Assembly: GCF_002770595.1 (NCBI RefSeq)
Contig: NZ_CP022986.1
Location: forward strand, 3,162,001 to 3,226,000
Direction of reading: 5' to 3'
DNA: 64,000 bases
Origin: Chryseobacterium camelliae
GTDB lineage: Bacteria; Bacteroidota; Bacteroidia; Flavobacteriales; Weeksellaceae
Position numbers and translations under genes: made by a program. The notes under the pieces were generated by a model, which did no database searches, was not told where the DNA came from, and was given only the letters and a program-made list of their open reading frames with translations. Shown here piece by piece: positions 8,900 through 18,160 of the stretch. Positions within the stretch are counted from its first letter, which is position 1. Each line of letters begins with the position of its first letter.

Positions 8900-9880
8900 T
8901 TATATATTAAAATTTTGTCCTTTGACAAATTTACGGTCTAGCTGATAATAAATGATATTGAAATCAGGAATTTTTTTATCTAGGAAACGGACAACATCCC
9001 GAAGCTGGTCATCCGAAATCTCTTCTATTCTAATCCTGAACCCTTTATTCAGGTAACTGCCGAAATAGAAGCCGTCCTGCTCAATTTCTGCTTCGTTTTC
9101 AGAAATCCTTTTAAAATGTATGTTGTTGAGATCCTTTCCGGAGAGTCCGTTAATCAGCCTGTGTTTTTTCAGGTGATTGGTGACGATTCCCCAGGAATAA
9201 ATCGGAAGTGCAATGTCAATATTCCTGACCGGATATTGGTCGAGGTCCGCGAGGTAACTTTTCAGCGTACTGACATCAAGAATCGAATTTTTACCTGAGT
9301 TTTCCAGTGGCGAAGATGTGGAATAACACATCAGATAGACTTTCTGCACCGGCGGAATACCGGCCTGCTTTTTATCTTTAACCTGATGGAGCCGCAGGGT
9401 ACAAGTAATGGCTTTGCCGGAAAGCTGCTTCAATTCTTTCAGGAAAGTAAAGTAGTCATCCCGTGTCCCGGCAGTCCAGTCACAGTCAACCTGAATTTCG
9501 GGAGCCGTATTCAGATGGTACTCGGAAATTTTACTTTGAACCAGATGGTTTATATTCTTCGCGAGCAAAGAAATGTCAGCATGGTTGATATGCATGAATG
9601 TCCTGTTGGTAATAAATACGACAGGGACTAATTTTTTATCAGTAGCAAAATTATCGTCTTTCGTCATGATCCCTACCGGCTGAATTCTGCCTCCCGTTTT
9701 ATCCACATCAAAGAATCGTGCATACAGATAAGGCGTAGTTGCCCGGTTTAATGCCTGTTTTTCATCAGTATTGAGCGTGAGCCTGGTTTTCCAGTAATAG
9801 AAAGTATAGGGATGGCTCTTTTTGTCCGAACAGGAAACCATAATCAGAAGAGCAATACACAAAAGTTTTAATATTCTCAT
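8900..9880 (-). CDS. Lipoprotein of unknown function, possibly a DUF3142-like barrel
   Basis: 326 residues with a lipoprotein signal (MRILKLLCIALLIMVSC, lipid Cys at 17). The body alternates beta strands and helices and contains EIQVDCDWTAGTRDDYFTFLKELK (quoted in part: VDCDWT), a Pro-rich region and DIALPIYSWGIV. This pattern resembles the TIM-barrel-like DUF3142 family, but I am not sure. Its ATG follows directly on the stop codon of the upstream gene (TAAATG), so translation is probably coupled. It shares an operon with the 896-residue exported protein. Confidence 0.6.
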   Translation of the reverse strand: MRILKLLCIALLIMVSCSDKKSHPYTFYYWKTRLTLNTDEKQALNRATTPYLYARFFDVDKTGGRIQPVGIMTKDDNFATDKKLVPVVFITNRTFMHINHADISLLAKNINHLVQSKISEYHLNTAPEIQVDCDWTAGTRDDYFTFLKELKQLSGKAITCTLRLHQVKDKKQAGIPPVQKVYLMCYSTSSPLENSGKNSILDVSTLKSYLADLDQYPVRNIDIALPIYSWGIVTNHLKKHRLINGLSGKDLNNIHFKRISENEAEIEQDGFYFGSYLNKGFRIRIEEISDDQLRDVVRFLDKKIPDFNIIYYQLDRKFVKGQNFNI

Positions 9881-10294
9881 TTAGTGGTATAGCTTACCAG
9901 AGCAGGGACAATTCAGTTCTGCCATTTCGGAAACAGGACAGCAATCATCCGACTTCTTAACCGTTCCCTTTGCGTCGGTAAGGTAAATGTGGTCTTTATC
10001 GAATTTTACGTAAAAAGTCTCATGATATGTTTTGAAATGAACCTTCATAACCTTTGGATTGTATTTTCCAGCATTCATTTCCTCTCTGGTTTCTTTCCCG
10101 TCTGCCTGGTTAACCTGGATAAAACCGAAATGGACATCTCCATTGCTTTTTACATCTACATAATAAGCAGGAGTTCCGGAGCCGTTGGAGCCATCTTCAA
10201 TAACGAAATCCCTTTTCCCGGTAAAAGGTGCTTTAGATTGTGCATACGACAGCATGCAGACCAGTAATAATACAATGCTCAGAAATTTTTTCAT
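9881..10294 (-). CDS. Small exported Cys-containing protein of unknown function
   Basis: 137 residues. A signal peptide (MKKFLSIVLLLVCMLSYAQ) is followed by a beta-rich domain and a C-terminal stretch KKSDDCCPVSEMAELNCPC with four cysteines close together, suitable for disulphides or metal binding. It is the first gene of the operon, abutting the lipoprotein gene without a gap. No known family recognised. Confidence 0.7.
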   Translation of the reverse strand: MKKFLSIVLLLVCMLSYAQSKAPFTGKRDFVIEDGSNGSGTPAYYVDVKSNGDVHFGFIQVNQADGKETREEMNAGKYNPKVMKVHFKTYHETFYVKFDKDHIYLTDAKGTVKKSDDCCPVSEMAELNCPCSGKLYH

Positions 10295-10541
10295 AGCTTT
10301 TTTTGGAAGCTACCACATCAAAAATTGCACCGTAATAAAAACATGGTCGGATGTGTTGTTTCATCCGGTAAATGTGGGGGTGCCTTTTAATTTATGACAA
10401 TAACAGAGAGAACGGAATTTGAGAAAGGGTTTAAAATCATCAAAGATATTTTAATATCCGAAGAAATGTCTTGCCAATTTTTTTTTAATGACAGTTCCAA
10501 AGTTCTAAATCATTAAAAATCAAAATATTTTATAGCAAAAA
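10295..10541. other. Intergenic region between divergent operons
   Basis: About 250 AT-rich bases upstream of both the minus-strand exported-protein operon and the rplC promoter. No credible gene was seen. On the minus strand a poor AATTTTTG box lies near 10322-10329 and could serve the exported-protein operon. Confidence 0.4.
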
Positions 10542-10572
10542 TTTGTCAGTCTGAAAATTATCCATAAATTTG
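10542..10572 (+). promoter_or_regulatory. Promoter of the S10/spc/alpha operon (rplC)
   Basis: TTTG at 10542-10545, a 19-base spacer and TAAATTTG at 10565-10572 match the Bacteroidota consensus exactly. This gives the ribosomal superoperon its own promoter, independent of rpsJ, and a leader of about 100 bases. Confidence 0.85.
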
Positions 10573-10579
10573 CACACTC

Positions 10580-10678
10580 ATTTTAGGGGCGTAGTATGCC
10601 TACATCAAACGTAGAAATTACTTCAGACTTCCTGAAAATGGTGATAATTAGAAGATAAATTTTATTATAATATAAACA
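10580..10678 (+). promoter_or_regulatory. Candidate structured 5' leader of rplC
   Basis: The roughly 100-base leader contains alternative short stems. GTAG at 10591-10594 can pair with CTAC at 10600-10603, and that same CTAC can pair with GTAG at 10611-10614. A TTCAG/CTGAA hairpin follows at 10622-10636. Ribosomal operons are often autoregulated through such leaders (L4 in E. coli). The pairings are short, so this is a suggestion only. Confidence 0.35.
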
Positions 10679-11305
10679 ATGTCAGGTATTATTGGTAAAA
10701 AAATCGGTATGACATCTTTGTTTAACGAAGACGGGAAAAATATTCCTTGTACAGTTATTCAAGCTGGTCCATGCTCGGTTTTACAGGTCAGAACCCTTGA
10801 AAAGGATGGTTACAAAGCTGTTCAGTTGGGTTTCGATGACAAGAGTGAGAAGAACGTTGGTAAAGCGTTAGCTGGCCATTTCAAAAAGGCTGGTTCTGCT
10901 CCTAAAGCTAAATTGGTAGAATTCTACAGAGAATTCGTTGATGAAGTAAAAGTAGGAGAAGAAGTAAAAGTTAATTTATTCGCTGAAGGTGAATTCGTTG
11001 ACGTAACAGGAACTTCAAAAGGTAAAGGTTTCCAGGGTGTTGTTAAAAGACATGGCTTTGGAGGTGTAATGCAGGCAACTCATGGTCAGCACAACAGGCT
11101 TAGAGCTCCAGGTTCTATCGGTGCTGGTTCAGACCCTTCAAGAGTATTCAAAGGGATGAGAATGGCTGGAAGAATGGGAGGTAAGCAGGTAACTGTACAA
11201 AACCTTCAGGTATTAAAAGTGGATCAAGAACAAAATCTTTTAGTAGTAAAAGGTGCTGTTCCGGGAGCTAAAAATTCTTATGTAATTATCAGAAAATGGA
11301 ACTAG
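10679..11305 (+). CDS. rplC: 50S ribosomal protein L3
   Basis: 208 residues. The [15 protein letters not shown] start and the block [15 protein letters not shown] are characteristic. L3 is an early assembly protein that reaches towards the peptidyl transferase centre. Its last ten bases overlap the start of rplD, which suggests coupled translation. First gene of the operon. Confidence 0.98.
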   Translation: MSGIIGKKIGMTSLFNEDGKNIPCTVIQAGPCSVLQVRTLEKDGYKAVQLGFDDKSEKNVGKALAGHFKKAGSAPKAKLVEFYREFVDEVKVGEEVKVNLFAEGEFVDVTGTSKGKGFQGVVKRHGFGGVMQATHGQHNRLRAPGSIGAGSDPSRVFKGMRMAGRMGGKQVTVQNLQVLKVDQEQNLLVVKGAVPGAKNSYVIIRKWN

Positions 11306-11925
11306 TAGTATTAAATACATCAGGAAAAGAGACCGGAAGAAAAGTAACTCTAGACGAAACAGTATTCGGAATTGAGCCAAATCAGCACGCGGTTTACTTA
11401 GAAGTTAAACAGTACCTTGCCGCACAGAGACAGGGAACTCATAAAGCAAAAGAAAGAAGCGAAATTACAGCTTCTACCAAGAAACTTAAGAAGCAAAAAG
11501 GATCCGGTTCTGCAAGATACGGGGATATCAAATCTCCAACTTTCAGAGGTGGAGGTAGAGTATTCGGTCCAAAGCCGAGAGACTACAGATTCAAACTGAA
11601 CAAGGCGCTTAAGAGATTGGCTAAAAAATCTGTTTTATCTCAGAAAATGAGAGATAACAGCATCAGAGTTTTAGAAGATATGAGCCTAGACGCTCCTAAG
11701 ACTAAAGATTTCATTACTTTATTAGATGCATTGACATTGAACGGTAAAAAATCTTTGTTCATTCTTCCTGAAGCTAATAAGAATGTGTATTTGTCTTCAA
11801 GAAACTTGCCTAAGACAAAAGTAATGAACTTCAATGAAGTAAGTTCTTACGATTTAGTCAATGCAGGTGAGATTGTATTCTTCGAAGGTGCAGTTGAAAA
11901 ATTCCAGGAAAATTTAAAGAAATAA
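11296..11925 (+). CDS. rplD: 50S ribosomal protein L4
   Basis: 209 residues. The long loop with [19 protein letters not shown] enters the exit tunnel and is typical of L4. In E. coli L4 also represses its own operon. It overlaps rplC by ten bases and lies 3 bases before rplW. Confidence 0.98.
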   Translation: MELVVLNTSGKETGRKVTLDETVFGIEPNQHAVYLEVKQYLAAQRQGTHKAKERSEITASTKKLKKQKGSGSARYGDIKSPTFRGGGRVFGPKPRDYRFKLNKALKRLAKKSVLSQKMRDNSIRVLEDMSLDAPKTKDFITLLDALTLNGKKSLFILPEANKNVYLSSRNLPKTKVMNFNEVSSYDLVNAGEIVFFEGAVEKFQENLKK

Positions 11926-11928
11926 ATC

Positions 11929-12219
11929 ATGTCAGTTATTATTAAACCAGTTATTTCAGAAAAGGCTAATTACCTTACAGATTTAAGAGGTTCTTATTCT
12001 TTCCTAGTAGATCCTAGAGCGAATAAAATCCAGATTAAAAAGGCTGTAGAAGCAGCTTATGGTGTAAAAGTAGCAGACGTTAACACAATGATTTATGCTC
12101 CGAAGGTTTCTTCAAAATACACTAAAAAAGGTCTTCAGGTTGGAAAGACGAACAAATTGAAAAAAGCGGTAATCAAACTTGCTGAAGGTGAGGTTATCGA
12201 TATTTTTGCCGTAAATTAA
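11929..12219 (+). CDS. rplW: 50S ribosomal protein L23
   Basis: 96 residues with the L23 start (MSVIIKPVISEKAN) and a block AVEAAYGVKVADVNTM. L23 sits at the tunnel exit and docks trigger factor and SRP. Its position between rplD and rplB is canonical. Confidence 0.98.
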   Translation: MSVIIKPVISEKANYLTDLRGSYSFLVDPRANKIQIKKAVEAAYGVKVADVNTMIYAPKVSSKYTKKGLQVGKTNKLKKAVIKLAEGEVIDIFAVN

Positions 12220-12241
12220 TTATTAATTATAAATAATAGTA

Positions 12242-13063
12242 ATGTCTGTTAGAAAATTAAAACCTATCACCCCGGGACAGAGATTCAGAATTGTAAACAA
12301 TTTTGAGGAAATTACTACCAACAAACCAGAGAAATCTCTAACCGTTGGTATTAAAAAGTCAGGTGGACGTAACCAAACTGGTAAAATGACCATGCGTTAC
12401 ACCGGCGGTGGACACAAAAAGAAATACAGAATTATTGACTTCAAAAGAAACAAAGCAAATGTTGAAGCAACAGTAAAATCTGTAGAATACGATCCAAACA
12501 GAACTGCATTTATCGCTTTATTAGAATACGCAGACGGAGAGAAGAGGTATATCATCGCTCCAAACGGTATCAAAGTAGATCAGAAAGTGGTTTCAGGAGA
12601 AAGCGTAGAACCTAACGTAGGTAACGCAATGAAATTGAAAAACATTCCATTGGGTACGGTAATTTCTTGTGTTGAGATGAAGCCTGGACAAGGTGCGATC
12701 TTAGCAAGAAGTGCTGGTTCTTCGGCTCAGTTAACTTCAAGAGACGGAAAATATGCGATCATCAAATTGCCTTCAGGAGAATCCAGAATGATCCTTACTG
12801 AATGTATGGCTATGATTGGTTCCGTTTCCAACTCAGATCACCAGTTAACGGTATCCGGTAAAGCTGGTAGAAGCAGATGGTTAGGTAGAAGACCAAGAAC
12901 AAGAGCGGTAGTAATGAACCCTGTAGATCACCCGATGGGTGGTGGTGAAGGACGTTCTTCAGGAGGTCACCCAAGATCTAGAAACGGTATGCCGTCTAAA
13001 GGTTACAAAACGAGAAAGAAAAACAAAGTGTCTAACCGTTACATCGTATCTAAAAGAAAATAA
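12242..13063 (+). CDS. rplB: 50S ribosomal protein L2
   Basis: 273 residues. The C-terminal [18 protein letters not shown] segment carries the conserved His of the peptidyl transferase region. L2 is needed for subunit joining and tRNA binding. It is followed 3 bases later by rpsS. Confidence 0.98.
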   Translation: MSVRKLKPITPGQRFRIVNNFEEITTNKPEKSLTVGIKKSGGRNQTGKMTMRYTGGGHKKKYRIIDFKRNKANVEATVKSVEYDPNRTAFIALLEYADGEKRYIIAPNGIKVDQKVVSGESVEPNVGNAMKLKNIPLGTVISCVEMKPGQGAILARSAGSSAQLTSRDGKYAIIKLPSGESRMILTECMAMIGSVSNSDHQLTVSGKAGRSRWLGRRPRTRAVVMNPVDHPMGGGEGRSSGGHPRSRNGMPSKGYKTRKKNKVSNRYIVSKRK

Positions 13064-13065
13064 TT

Positions 13066-13344
13066 ATGGCAAGATCACTTAAAAAAGGACCGTTCATTCA
13101 TCATACTTTAGATAAGAAGGTTCAGGCAAATATAGAGTCTGGTAAGAAGACAGTTATCAAAACTTGGTCTAGAGCATCGATGATCTCTCCGGACTTCGTA
13201 GGACAAACCATCGCTGTACACAACGGGAAATCTTTTATCCCGGTATATGTTACAGAAAACATGGTAGGTCACAAGTTAGGCGAATTTTCTCCAACAAGAT
13301 CTTTCAGAGGTCATGGTGGTAACAAAAACAAAGGTAGCAGATAA
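13066..13344 (+). CDS. rpsS: 30S ribosomal protein S19
   Basis: 92 residues. [26 protein letters not shown] and a basic tail are diagnostic. S19 lies in the 30S head and contacts the A-site finger region. Gap of 2 bases to rplV. Confidence 0.98.
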   Translation: MARSLKKGPFIHHTLDKKVQANIESGKKTVIKTWSRASMISPDFVGQTIAVHNGKSFIPVYVTENMVGHKLGEFSPTRSFRGHGGNKNKGSR

Positions 13345-13346
13345 TC

Positions 13347-13745
13347 ATGGGATCAAGAAAAAGAGAAAGTGCATTAGCACGTAAATTAACAAATCAGGAT
13401 GTAGCAAAAGCTTTACATAATGATTGCCCTTCTTCTCCGAGAAAAATGAGATTGGTAGCTGATATCATCAGAGGAGTTGAAGTAGACAGAGCTTTATACA
13501 TACTAAAATATTCTAAGAAAGATGCCTCTAACAAATTAGAGAAAGTCTTACTTTCCGCAATGGCCAACTGGCAGGCGAAAAACGAAGGTGCCGATATCGA
13601 AGAGGCTAACCTTATCGTTAAAGAAATTTTTGTAGACAGTGCAAGACAATTGAAGAGACTGAGACCGGCTCCGCAGGGAAGAGGGTACAGAATCAGAAAG
13701 AGATCAAACCACATTACACTAATCTTAGGTACAAAAGAAAATTAA
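13347..13745 (+). CDS. rplV: 50S ribosomal protein L22
   Basis: 132 residues with the conserved [14 protein letters not shown] block and the C-terminal hairpin [20 protein letters not shown], which lines the exit tunnel near the macrolide site. It has a longer N-terminus than E. coli L22 by about 20 residues. Gap of 7 bases to rpsC. Confidence 0.97.
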   Translation: MGSRKRESALARKLTNQDVAKALHNDCPSSPRKMRLVADIIRGVEVDRALYILKYSKKDASNKLEKVLLSAMANWQAKNEGADIEEANLIVKEIFVDSARQLKRLRPAPQGRGYRIRKRSNHITLILGTKEN

Positions 13746-13752
13746 TCAAGGT

Positions 13753-14502
13753 ATGGGACAGAAGACAAATCCAATTGGTAACAGATTAGGAATCATCAGA
13801 GGATGGGATTCTAACTGGTTTGGCGGAAACGATTATGGAGACAGAATCGCGGAAGACTACAAAATCAGAAGATACCTTGAAGCAAGATTATCTAAAGGTG
13901 GTATCTCAAAAATTTATATTGAAAGAACATTAAAATTAGTAACCGTAACCATCACTACTGCCAGACCGGGATTAATCATCGGTAAAGGAGGTCAGGAAGT
14001 TGATAAGCTGAAAGAAGAGCTGAAAAAACTTACAGGTAAGGATATTCAGATCAACATTTTCGAAATCAAAAGACCTGAACTTGATGCAGTATTGGTAGCG
14101 GACAGCATTTCCAAGCAGATCGAAAACAGGATTTCTTACAGAAGAGCTGTGAAGATGGCTATGGCAAGTACCATGAGAATGGGTGCTGAAGGAATCAAAG
14201 TTCAGATCTCCGGAAGATTGAACGGAGCTGAGATGGCAAGAAGCGAATCTTTCAAAGAAGGAAGAATCCCATTGTCTACTTTCAGAGCTGATATCGATTA
14301 TCACTGGGCTGAAGCACACACTACTTACGGTAGACTGGGTGTAAAAGTATGGATCATGAAAGGCGAAGTATATGGTAAGAGAGAGCTTTCTCCATTAGTG
14401 GGACAGCAGAAGAAAGGAGGCCCTTCAGGAGACAGAAACAGAGGCGGAGACAGAGATAACAGAAGGCCTAGAAAGAATAACAACAATAACAATAATAATT
14501 AA
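13753..14502 (+). CDS. rpsC: 30S ribosomal protein S3 with Asn-rich tail
   Basis: 249 residues. The KH domain is visible ([16 protein letters not shown], residues 74-89) together with the helicase-site basic residues. The C-terminus extends into a Gly/Arg/Asp-rich region and ends in eight consecutive Asn codons, AAT and AAC mixed. That tail is absent from E. coli S3 and is probably disordered. Confidence 0.97.
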   Translation: MGQKTNPIGNRLGIIRGWDSNWFGGNDYGDRIAEDYKIRRYLEARLSKGGISKIYIERTLKLVTVTITTARPGLIIGKGGQEVDKLKEELKKLTGKDIQINIFEIKRPELDAVLVADSISKQIENRISYRRAVKMAMASTMRMGAEGIKVQISGRLNGAEMARSESFKEGRIPLSTFRADIDYHWAEAHTTYGRLGVKVWIMKGEVYGKRELSPLVGQQKKGGPSGDRNRGGDRDNRRPRKNNNNNNNN

Positions 14503-14600
14503 AATTTTAGATTAGAAATTTTGAATTTTAAATTACCGTTACTTTTTTAAAATTAAAAAAAATCTAAAATCTAAAATCTAAAATCTAAAATTTAGAAATT
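14503..14600. repeat. AT-rich heptad repeat inside the ribosomal operon
   Basis: The gap between rpsC and rplP holds four tandem copies of AATCTAA (14561-14588). A partly complementary TTTTAGATTAG arm lies upstream (about 14506-14517), so the transcript can fold into a hairpin. This is a larger gap than most in the operon. Similar AT-rich repeats occur at 19251-19333 and 34181-34219. Confidence 0.75.
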
Positions 14601-15026
14601 ATGTTACAACCAAAAAGAACCAAGTTCCGTAGAGTTCATAAGATGAAGATGAAGGGGAATGCCCAGAGAGGTAGTCAACTTGCTTATGGAACTTTCGGGA
14701 TCAAGGCTACGGAAGGTGCTTGGATTACCGCAAGACAAATTGAAGCTGCGCGTATTGCTGCGACAAGATATATGAAGAGAGAAGGACAGCTGTGGATTAA
14801 AATATTCCCGGATAAGCCGATCACCAAGAAACCAGCCGAAGTAAGGATGGGTAAAGGTAAAGGTGCCGTAGAATATTGGGTAGCTGTAGTAAAACCTGGT
14901 AAAATTATGTTCGAAGTTGGAGGTGTTCCTTACGAAGTAGCGAAAGAAGCCCTAAGACTTGCAGCACAGAAATTACCGGTAGTGACCAGATTCATAGTTG
15001 CTAACGATTTTGTTAAACCTCTTTAA
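14601..15026 (+). CDS. rplP: 50S ribosomal protein L16
   Basis: 141 residues. The start [20 protein letters not shown] and the block [18 protein letters not shown] are characteristic. L16 organises the A-site and peptidyl transferase region. It follows the heptad-repeat gap. Confidence 0.98.
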   Translation: MLQPKRTKFRRVHKMKMKGNAQRGSQLAYGTFGIKATEGAWITARQIEAARIAATRYMKREGQLWIKIFPDKPITKKPAEVRMGKGKGAVEYWVAVVKPGKIMFEVGGVPYEVAKEALRLAAQKLPVVTRFIVANDFVKPL

Positions 15027-15038
15027 TCTTTGAATGCA

Positions 15039-15224
15039 ATGAAAAAAGCTGATATTAAAAATTTAAGCGCGGGTGATATTCAAGCTCAACTAACTGAAGC
15101 AAAAGCTCAATATTCTAAACTGAAATTGGCTCACGCAATCAGCCCAGTTGAAAACCCGATTCAAATCAGAGATTTGAGAAAGACAATCGCAAGACTAAAT
15201 ACAGAGTTAACTAACAAACAATAA
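15039..15224 (+). CDS. rpmC: 50S ribosomal protein L29
   Basis: 61 residues from the ATG at 15039. An in-frame TTG lies three codons earlier, but ATG fits the family start MKKADIKNLS. The two-helix protein has the conserved NPIQIRDLRKTIARLNT block and sits at the tunnel exit beside L23. Confidence 0.95.
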   Translation: MKKADIKNLSAGDIQAQLTEAKAQYSKLKLAHAISPVENPIQIRDLRKTIARLNTELTNKQ

Positions 15225-15236
15225 TTTCATTTTACA

Positions 15237-15491
15237 ATGGATAGAAATTTAAGAAAAGAAAGAATCGGAGTGGTTTCCAGCAATAAAATGGAAAAGACCA
15301 TTGTTGTTAGTGAAACGATGAGAATGAAACACCCGATGTACGGTAAATTCGTTTTGAAAACGAAAAAATATACCGCACACGATGAGAACAACGAGTGCAA
15401 CGAAGGAGATACGGTTCTGATCCAGGAAACAAGACCTTTGAGCAAGAACAAGAGATGGAGATTAGTACGAATCATTGAAAAAGCTAAGTAA
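15237..15491 (+). CDS. rpsQ: 30S ribosomal protein S17
   Basis: 84 residues. It starts [21 protein letters not shown] and carries the [14 protein letters not shown] motif of the OB-fold primary rRNA-binding protein. Its stop overlaps the rplN start by one base (TAATG). Confidence 0.97.
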   Translation: MDRNLRKERIGVVSSNKMEKTIVVSETMRMKHPMYGKFVLKTKKYTAHDENNECNEGDTVLIQETRPLSKNKRWRLVRIIEKAK

Positions 15492-15859
15492 TGTTACAAA
15501 CAGAATCAAGATTAAAAGTTGCTGATAACACAGGTGCTAAAGAAGTATTGGTGATCAGAGTTCTGGGAGGAACCAGAAGAAGATATGCTTCAGTTGGTGA
15601 TAAAATCGTAGTTACGATCAAGGATTCTACACCATCCGGAAACGCTAAAAAAGGTCAGGTATCTAAAGCTGTCGTAGTAAGAACTAAAAAAGCAGTAAGA
15701 AGAAAAGATGGTTCATACATCAAATTCGACGATAATGCTTGTGTATTGCTAAACGCAGCAGGAGAAATGAGAGGAACCCGTGTTTTCGGACCGGTTGCCC
15801 GTGAGTTGAGAGACAAAGAATATATGAAAATCATTTCATTAGCTCCTGAAGTACTTTAA
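15491..15859 (+). CDS. rplN: 50S ribosomal protein L14
   Basis: 122 residues. [19 protein letters not shown] and the tail [16 protein letters not shown] form (here [16 protein letters not shown]) are diagnostic. L14 forms an intersubunit bridge and is the RsfS target. Coupled to rpsQ by a one-base overlap. Confidence 0.98.
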   Translation: MLQTESRLKVADNTGAKEVLVIRVLGGTRRRYASVGDKIVVTIKDSTPSGNAKKGQVSKAVVVRTKKAVRRKDGSYIKFDDNACVLLNAAGEMRGTRVFGPVARELRDKEYMKIISLAPEVL

Positions 15860-15879
15860 TTTTAAAATTTTTAAAGAAA

Positions 15880-16206
15880 ATGTCAAAGTTAAAAATAAAA
15901 AGAGGAGATAACGTAATCATTACTACCGGTAGAAAAGAAATCAAAGGTAAGACTGGTGAAGTTATTGAAGTGATCAAAAAAGAAGGAAAAGACCCAAGAG
16001 TTGTTGTGGCAGGACTTAACATCGTTAAAAAACACGTTAAGCCTTCAGCATCTAACCCTCAGGGAGGAATCGTTGAAAGAGAAGCTTCTATTCATATCTC
16101 AAACGTTGCTTTAGTTGGTAAAGACGGAAAAGCAATCAAAGTAGGTTACAAAATCGAAGGAGATAAGAAAGTAAGAGTCAATAAGAAAACGGGTGAAACT
16201 TTATAA
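15880..16206 (+). CDS. rplX: 50S ribosomal protein L24
   Basis: 108 residues with the KOW motif near the N-terminus (KIKRGDNVIITTGRKEIKGK). L24 initiates 50S assembly. Canonical place between rplN and rplE. Confidence 0.97.
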   Translation: MSKLKIKRGDNVIITTGRKEIKGKTGEVIEVIKKEGKDPRVVVAGLNIVKKHVKPSASNPQGGIVEREASIHISNVALVGKDGKAIKVGYKIEGDKKVRVNKKTGETL

Positions 16207-16219
16207 TTTTTAAGAACAC

Positions 16220-16771
16220 ATGGAATATATAGCAAGACCCAAGAAAATATACAAAGAAACCATTGTTCCTGCAATGATGGAAGAATTTGGGTACAAGTCA
16301 GTAATGCAAGTACCTAAGTTAGAGAAAATCGTTGTGTCACAAGGTTTAGGTGATGCTACTGCAGATAAGAAAATTATTGATTATGCTGTAGAAGAATTAA
16401 CAAACATCACTGGTCAGAAGGCAGTTGGTACCATCTCTAAGAAAGATGAGGCTGCATTCAAATTAAGAAAAGGGATGCCTGTAGGTGCTAAAGTTACTTT
16501 AAGAGCCAACAGAATGTACGAATTCTTAGACAGACTTACTGCTTCCGCATTGCCACGAATCAGAGATTTCTCTGGTATCAAAGCTGACGGTTTCGATGGT
16601 AGAGGAAACTACAACTTAGGGATCACTGAGCAGATCATCTTCCCTGAGATCGTAATTGACAAAGTGAAAAAAATCCAGGGGATGGACATCACTTTCGTTA
16701 CTACTGCGAAGACAGACAAAGAAGCTAAAGCATTATTAACTCACTTCGGTTTACCATTCAAAAAGAACTAA
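16220..16771 (+). CDS. rplE: 50S ribosomal protein L5
   Basis: 183 residues, normal length. The block [14 protein letters not shown] and the C-terminal [17 protein letters not shown] mark L5, which binds 5S rRNA. Gap of 3 bases to rpsN. Confidence 0.97.
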   Translation: MEYIARPKKIYKETIVPAMMEEFGYKSVMQVPKLEKIVVSQGLGDATADKKIIDYAVEELTNITGQKAVGTISKKDEAAFKLRKGMPVGAKVTLRANRMYEFLDRLTASALPRIRDFSGIKADGFDGRGNYNLGITEQIIFPEIVIDKVKKIQGMDITFVTTAKTDKEAKALLTHFGLPFKKN

Positions 16772-16774
16772 GAA

Positions 16775-17044
16775 ATGGCTAAAGAATCAATGAAAGCGCG
16801 TGAGCGCAAAAGAGAAGCGTTAGTTGCTAGATACGCTGATAAAAGAAAGGCTTTAAAAGAGGCTGGTGATTATGAAGGACTTCAGAAGTTGCCGAAAAAT
16901 GCTTCTCCTGTAAGACTACATAACAGATGTAAACTGACAGGTAGACCAAGAGGATACATGAGAACGTTTGGTATTTCCAGAGTAACATTCAGAGAAATGG
17001 CCAACAACGGATTGATCCCGGGAGTTAAAAAAGCCAGTTGGTAA
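16775..17044 (+). CDS. rpsN: 30S ribosomal protein S14, zinc-independent type
   Basis: 89 residues, the long form, with one Cys and no CxxC pairs. This is the C-minus variant that does not bind zinc. The [20 protein letters not shown] block is conserved. It is followed by an unusually large gap containing a hairpin before rpsH. Confidence 0.97.
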   Translation: MAKESMKARERKREALVARYADKRKALKEAGDYEGLQKLPKNASPVRLHNRCKLTGRPRGYMRTFGISRVTFREMANNGLIPGVKKASW

Positions 17045-17089
17045 TCACACAATAATCCGGACAATTAAGTTGTTCAGATACTAAAGATA

Positions 17090-17128
17090 AAAATATCAGA
17101 CCCAAGACATTCTGAAGTCTGATATTTT
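17090..17128 (+). promoter_or_regulatory. 12-bp stem-loop between rpsN and rpsH
   Basis: AAAATATCAGAC (17090-17101) pairs perfectly with GTCTGATATTTT (17117-17128) around a 15-base loop and is followed by a mixed T-rich run. The spc operon must read through, so this may be a partial attenuator, an mRNA processing site or a 3'-end stabiliser. Confidence 0.6.
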
Positions 17129-17183
17129 ATTCTTCAAGTCTTTGCAAAACTGATTGTCTTCAACCAATAATTTAAAAAGAAAA

Positions 17184-17582
17184 ATGGTAACAGATCCAAT
17201 TTCAGATTTCCTAACTAGAGTAAGGAACGCACAAAGCGCAGGCCACAAAGTGGTGGAAATTCCTGCATCGAAAATCAAAAAGGAGATTACTAAGATCTTA
17301 TTTGATCAGGGGTATATCTTAAACTACAAGTTTGAGGATAGCGCTGTTCAGGGAACGATCAAAATCGCTTTAAAGTACGACAAACAAACCAGCAAGCCTG
17401 CTATTAAGTCTATTCAGAGAGCTTCAAGACCAGGTTTGAGACAGTACAAAGGTTCTACGGAGCTTCCAAGAGTACTGAACGGTTTGGGTGTAGCTATCAT
17501 CTCTACTTCTAAAGGAGTAATGACTGATAAGAAAGCCAGAGAAGAAAAAGTAGGCGGTGAAGTAATCTGCTATGTTTATTAA
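17184..17582 (+). CDS. rpsH: 30S ribosomal protein S8
   Basis: 132 residues from the ATG at 17184. An in-frame TTG ten codons upstream was rejected because S8 proteins begin close to TDPISDFLTRVRNA. The C-terminal REEKVGGEVICYVY is conserved. In E. coli S8 represses the spc operon by binding L5 mRNA. Confidence 0.97.
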   Translation: MVTDPISDFLTRVRNAQSAGHKVVEIPASKIKKEITKILFDQGYILNYKFEDSAVQGTIKIALKYDKQTSKPAIKSIQRASRPGLRQYKGSTELPRVLNGLGVAIISTSKGVMTDKKAREEKVGGEVICYVY

Positions 17583-17599
17583 TTTTTAATCACAGGAAA

Positions 17600-18145
17600 A
17601 TGTCAAGAATTGGTAAAGCAATTATAACAATTCCAGCAGGGATTACTATTACTGAAAACAACGGTGTAGTAACGGCTAAAGGTCCTAAGGGAGAACTTTC
17701 CCAGGAGCTTACTGCAGGAATTACTTTAGAACAGAACGATGGTGAACTTACAGTGAACAGACCATCTGATTCTAAGCAACACAAAGCGCTTCACGGTTTA
17801 TACAGAGCGTTGATCGCCAACATGATCGTTGGGGTATCAGAAGGTTTCGAAAAGAAACTTGAATTAGTAGGGGTAGGATACAGAGCTTCCCACTCAGGAC
17901 AAAAACTTGAGCTGGCGCTAGGATTCTCTCACGGTATTGTACTGGAACTTCCAGGTGAAGTGAAAGTAGATACATTGACTGAAAAAGGTAAAAATCCAAT
18001 TATTACTTTAACGTCTTACGATAAGCAACTTCTTGGAATGGTAGCTGCGAAAATCAGATCATTCAGAAAGCCTGAGCCGTACAAAGGAAAAGGTGTAAGA
18101 TTCGTTGGTGAAAATGTTAGACGTAAAGCTGGTAAATCTGCTTAA
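17600..18145 (+). CDS. rplF: 50S ribosomal protein L6
   Basis: 181 residues. MSRIGKAIITIPAGI and the C-terminal EPYKGKGVRFVGENVRRKAGK are diagnostic of L6, located near the factor-binding site. Confidence 0.98.
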   Translation: MSRIGKAIITIPAGITITENNGVVTAKGPKGELSQELTAGITLEQNDGELTVNRPSDSKQHKALHGLYRALIANMIVGVSEGFEKKLELVGVGYRASHSGQKLELALGFSHGIVLELPGEVKVDTLTEKGKNPIITLTSYDKQLLGMVAAKIRSFRKPEPYKGKGVRFVGENVRRKAGKSA

Positions 18146-18160
18146 TAAATTATAAGTATT

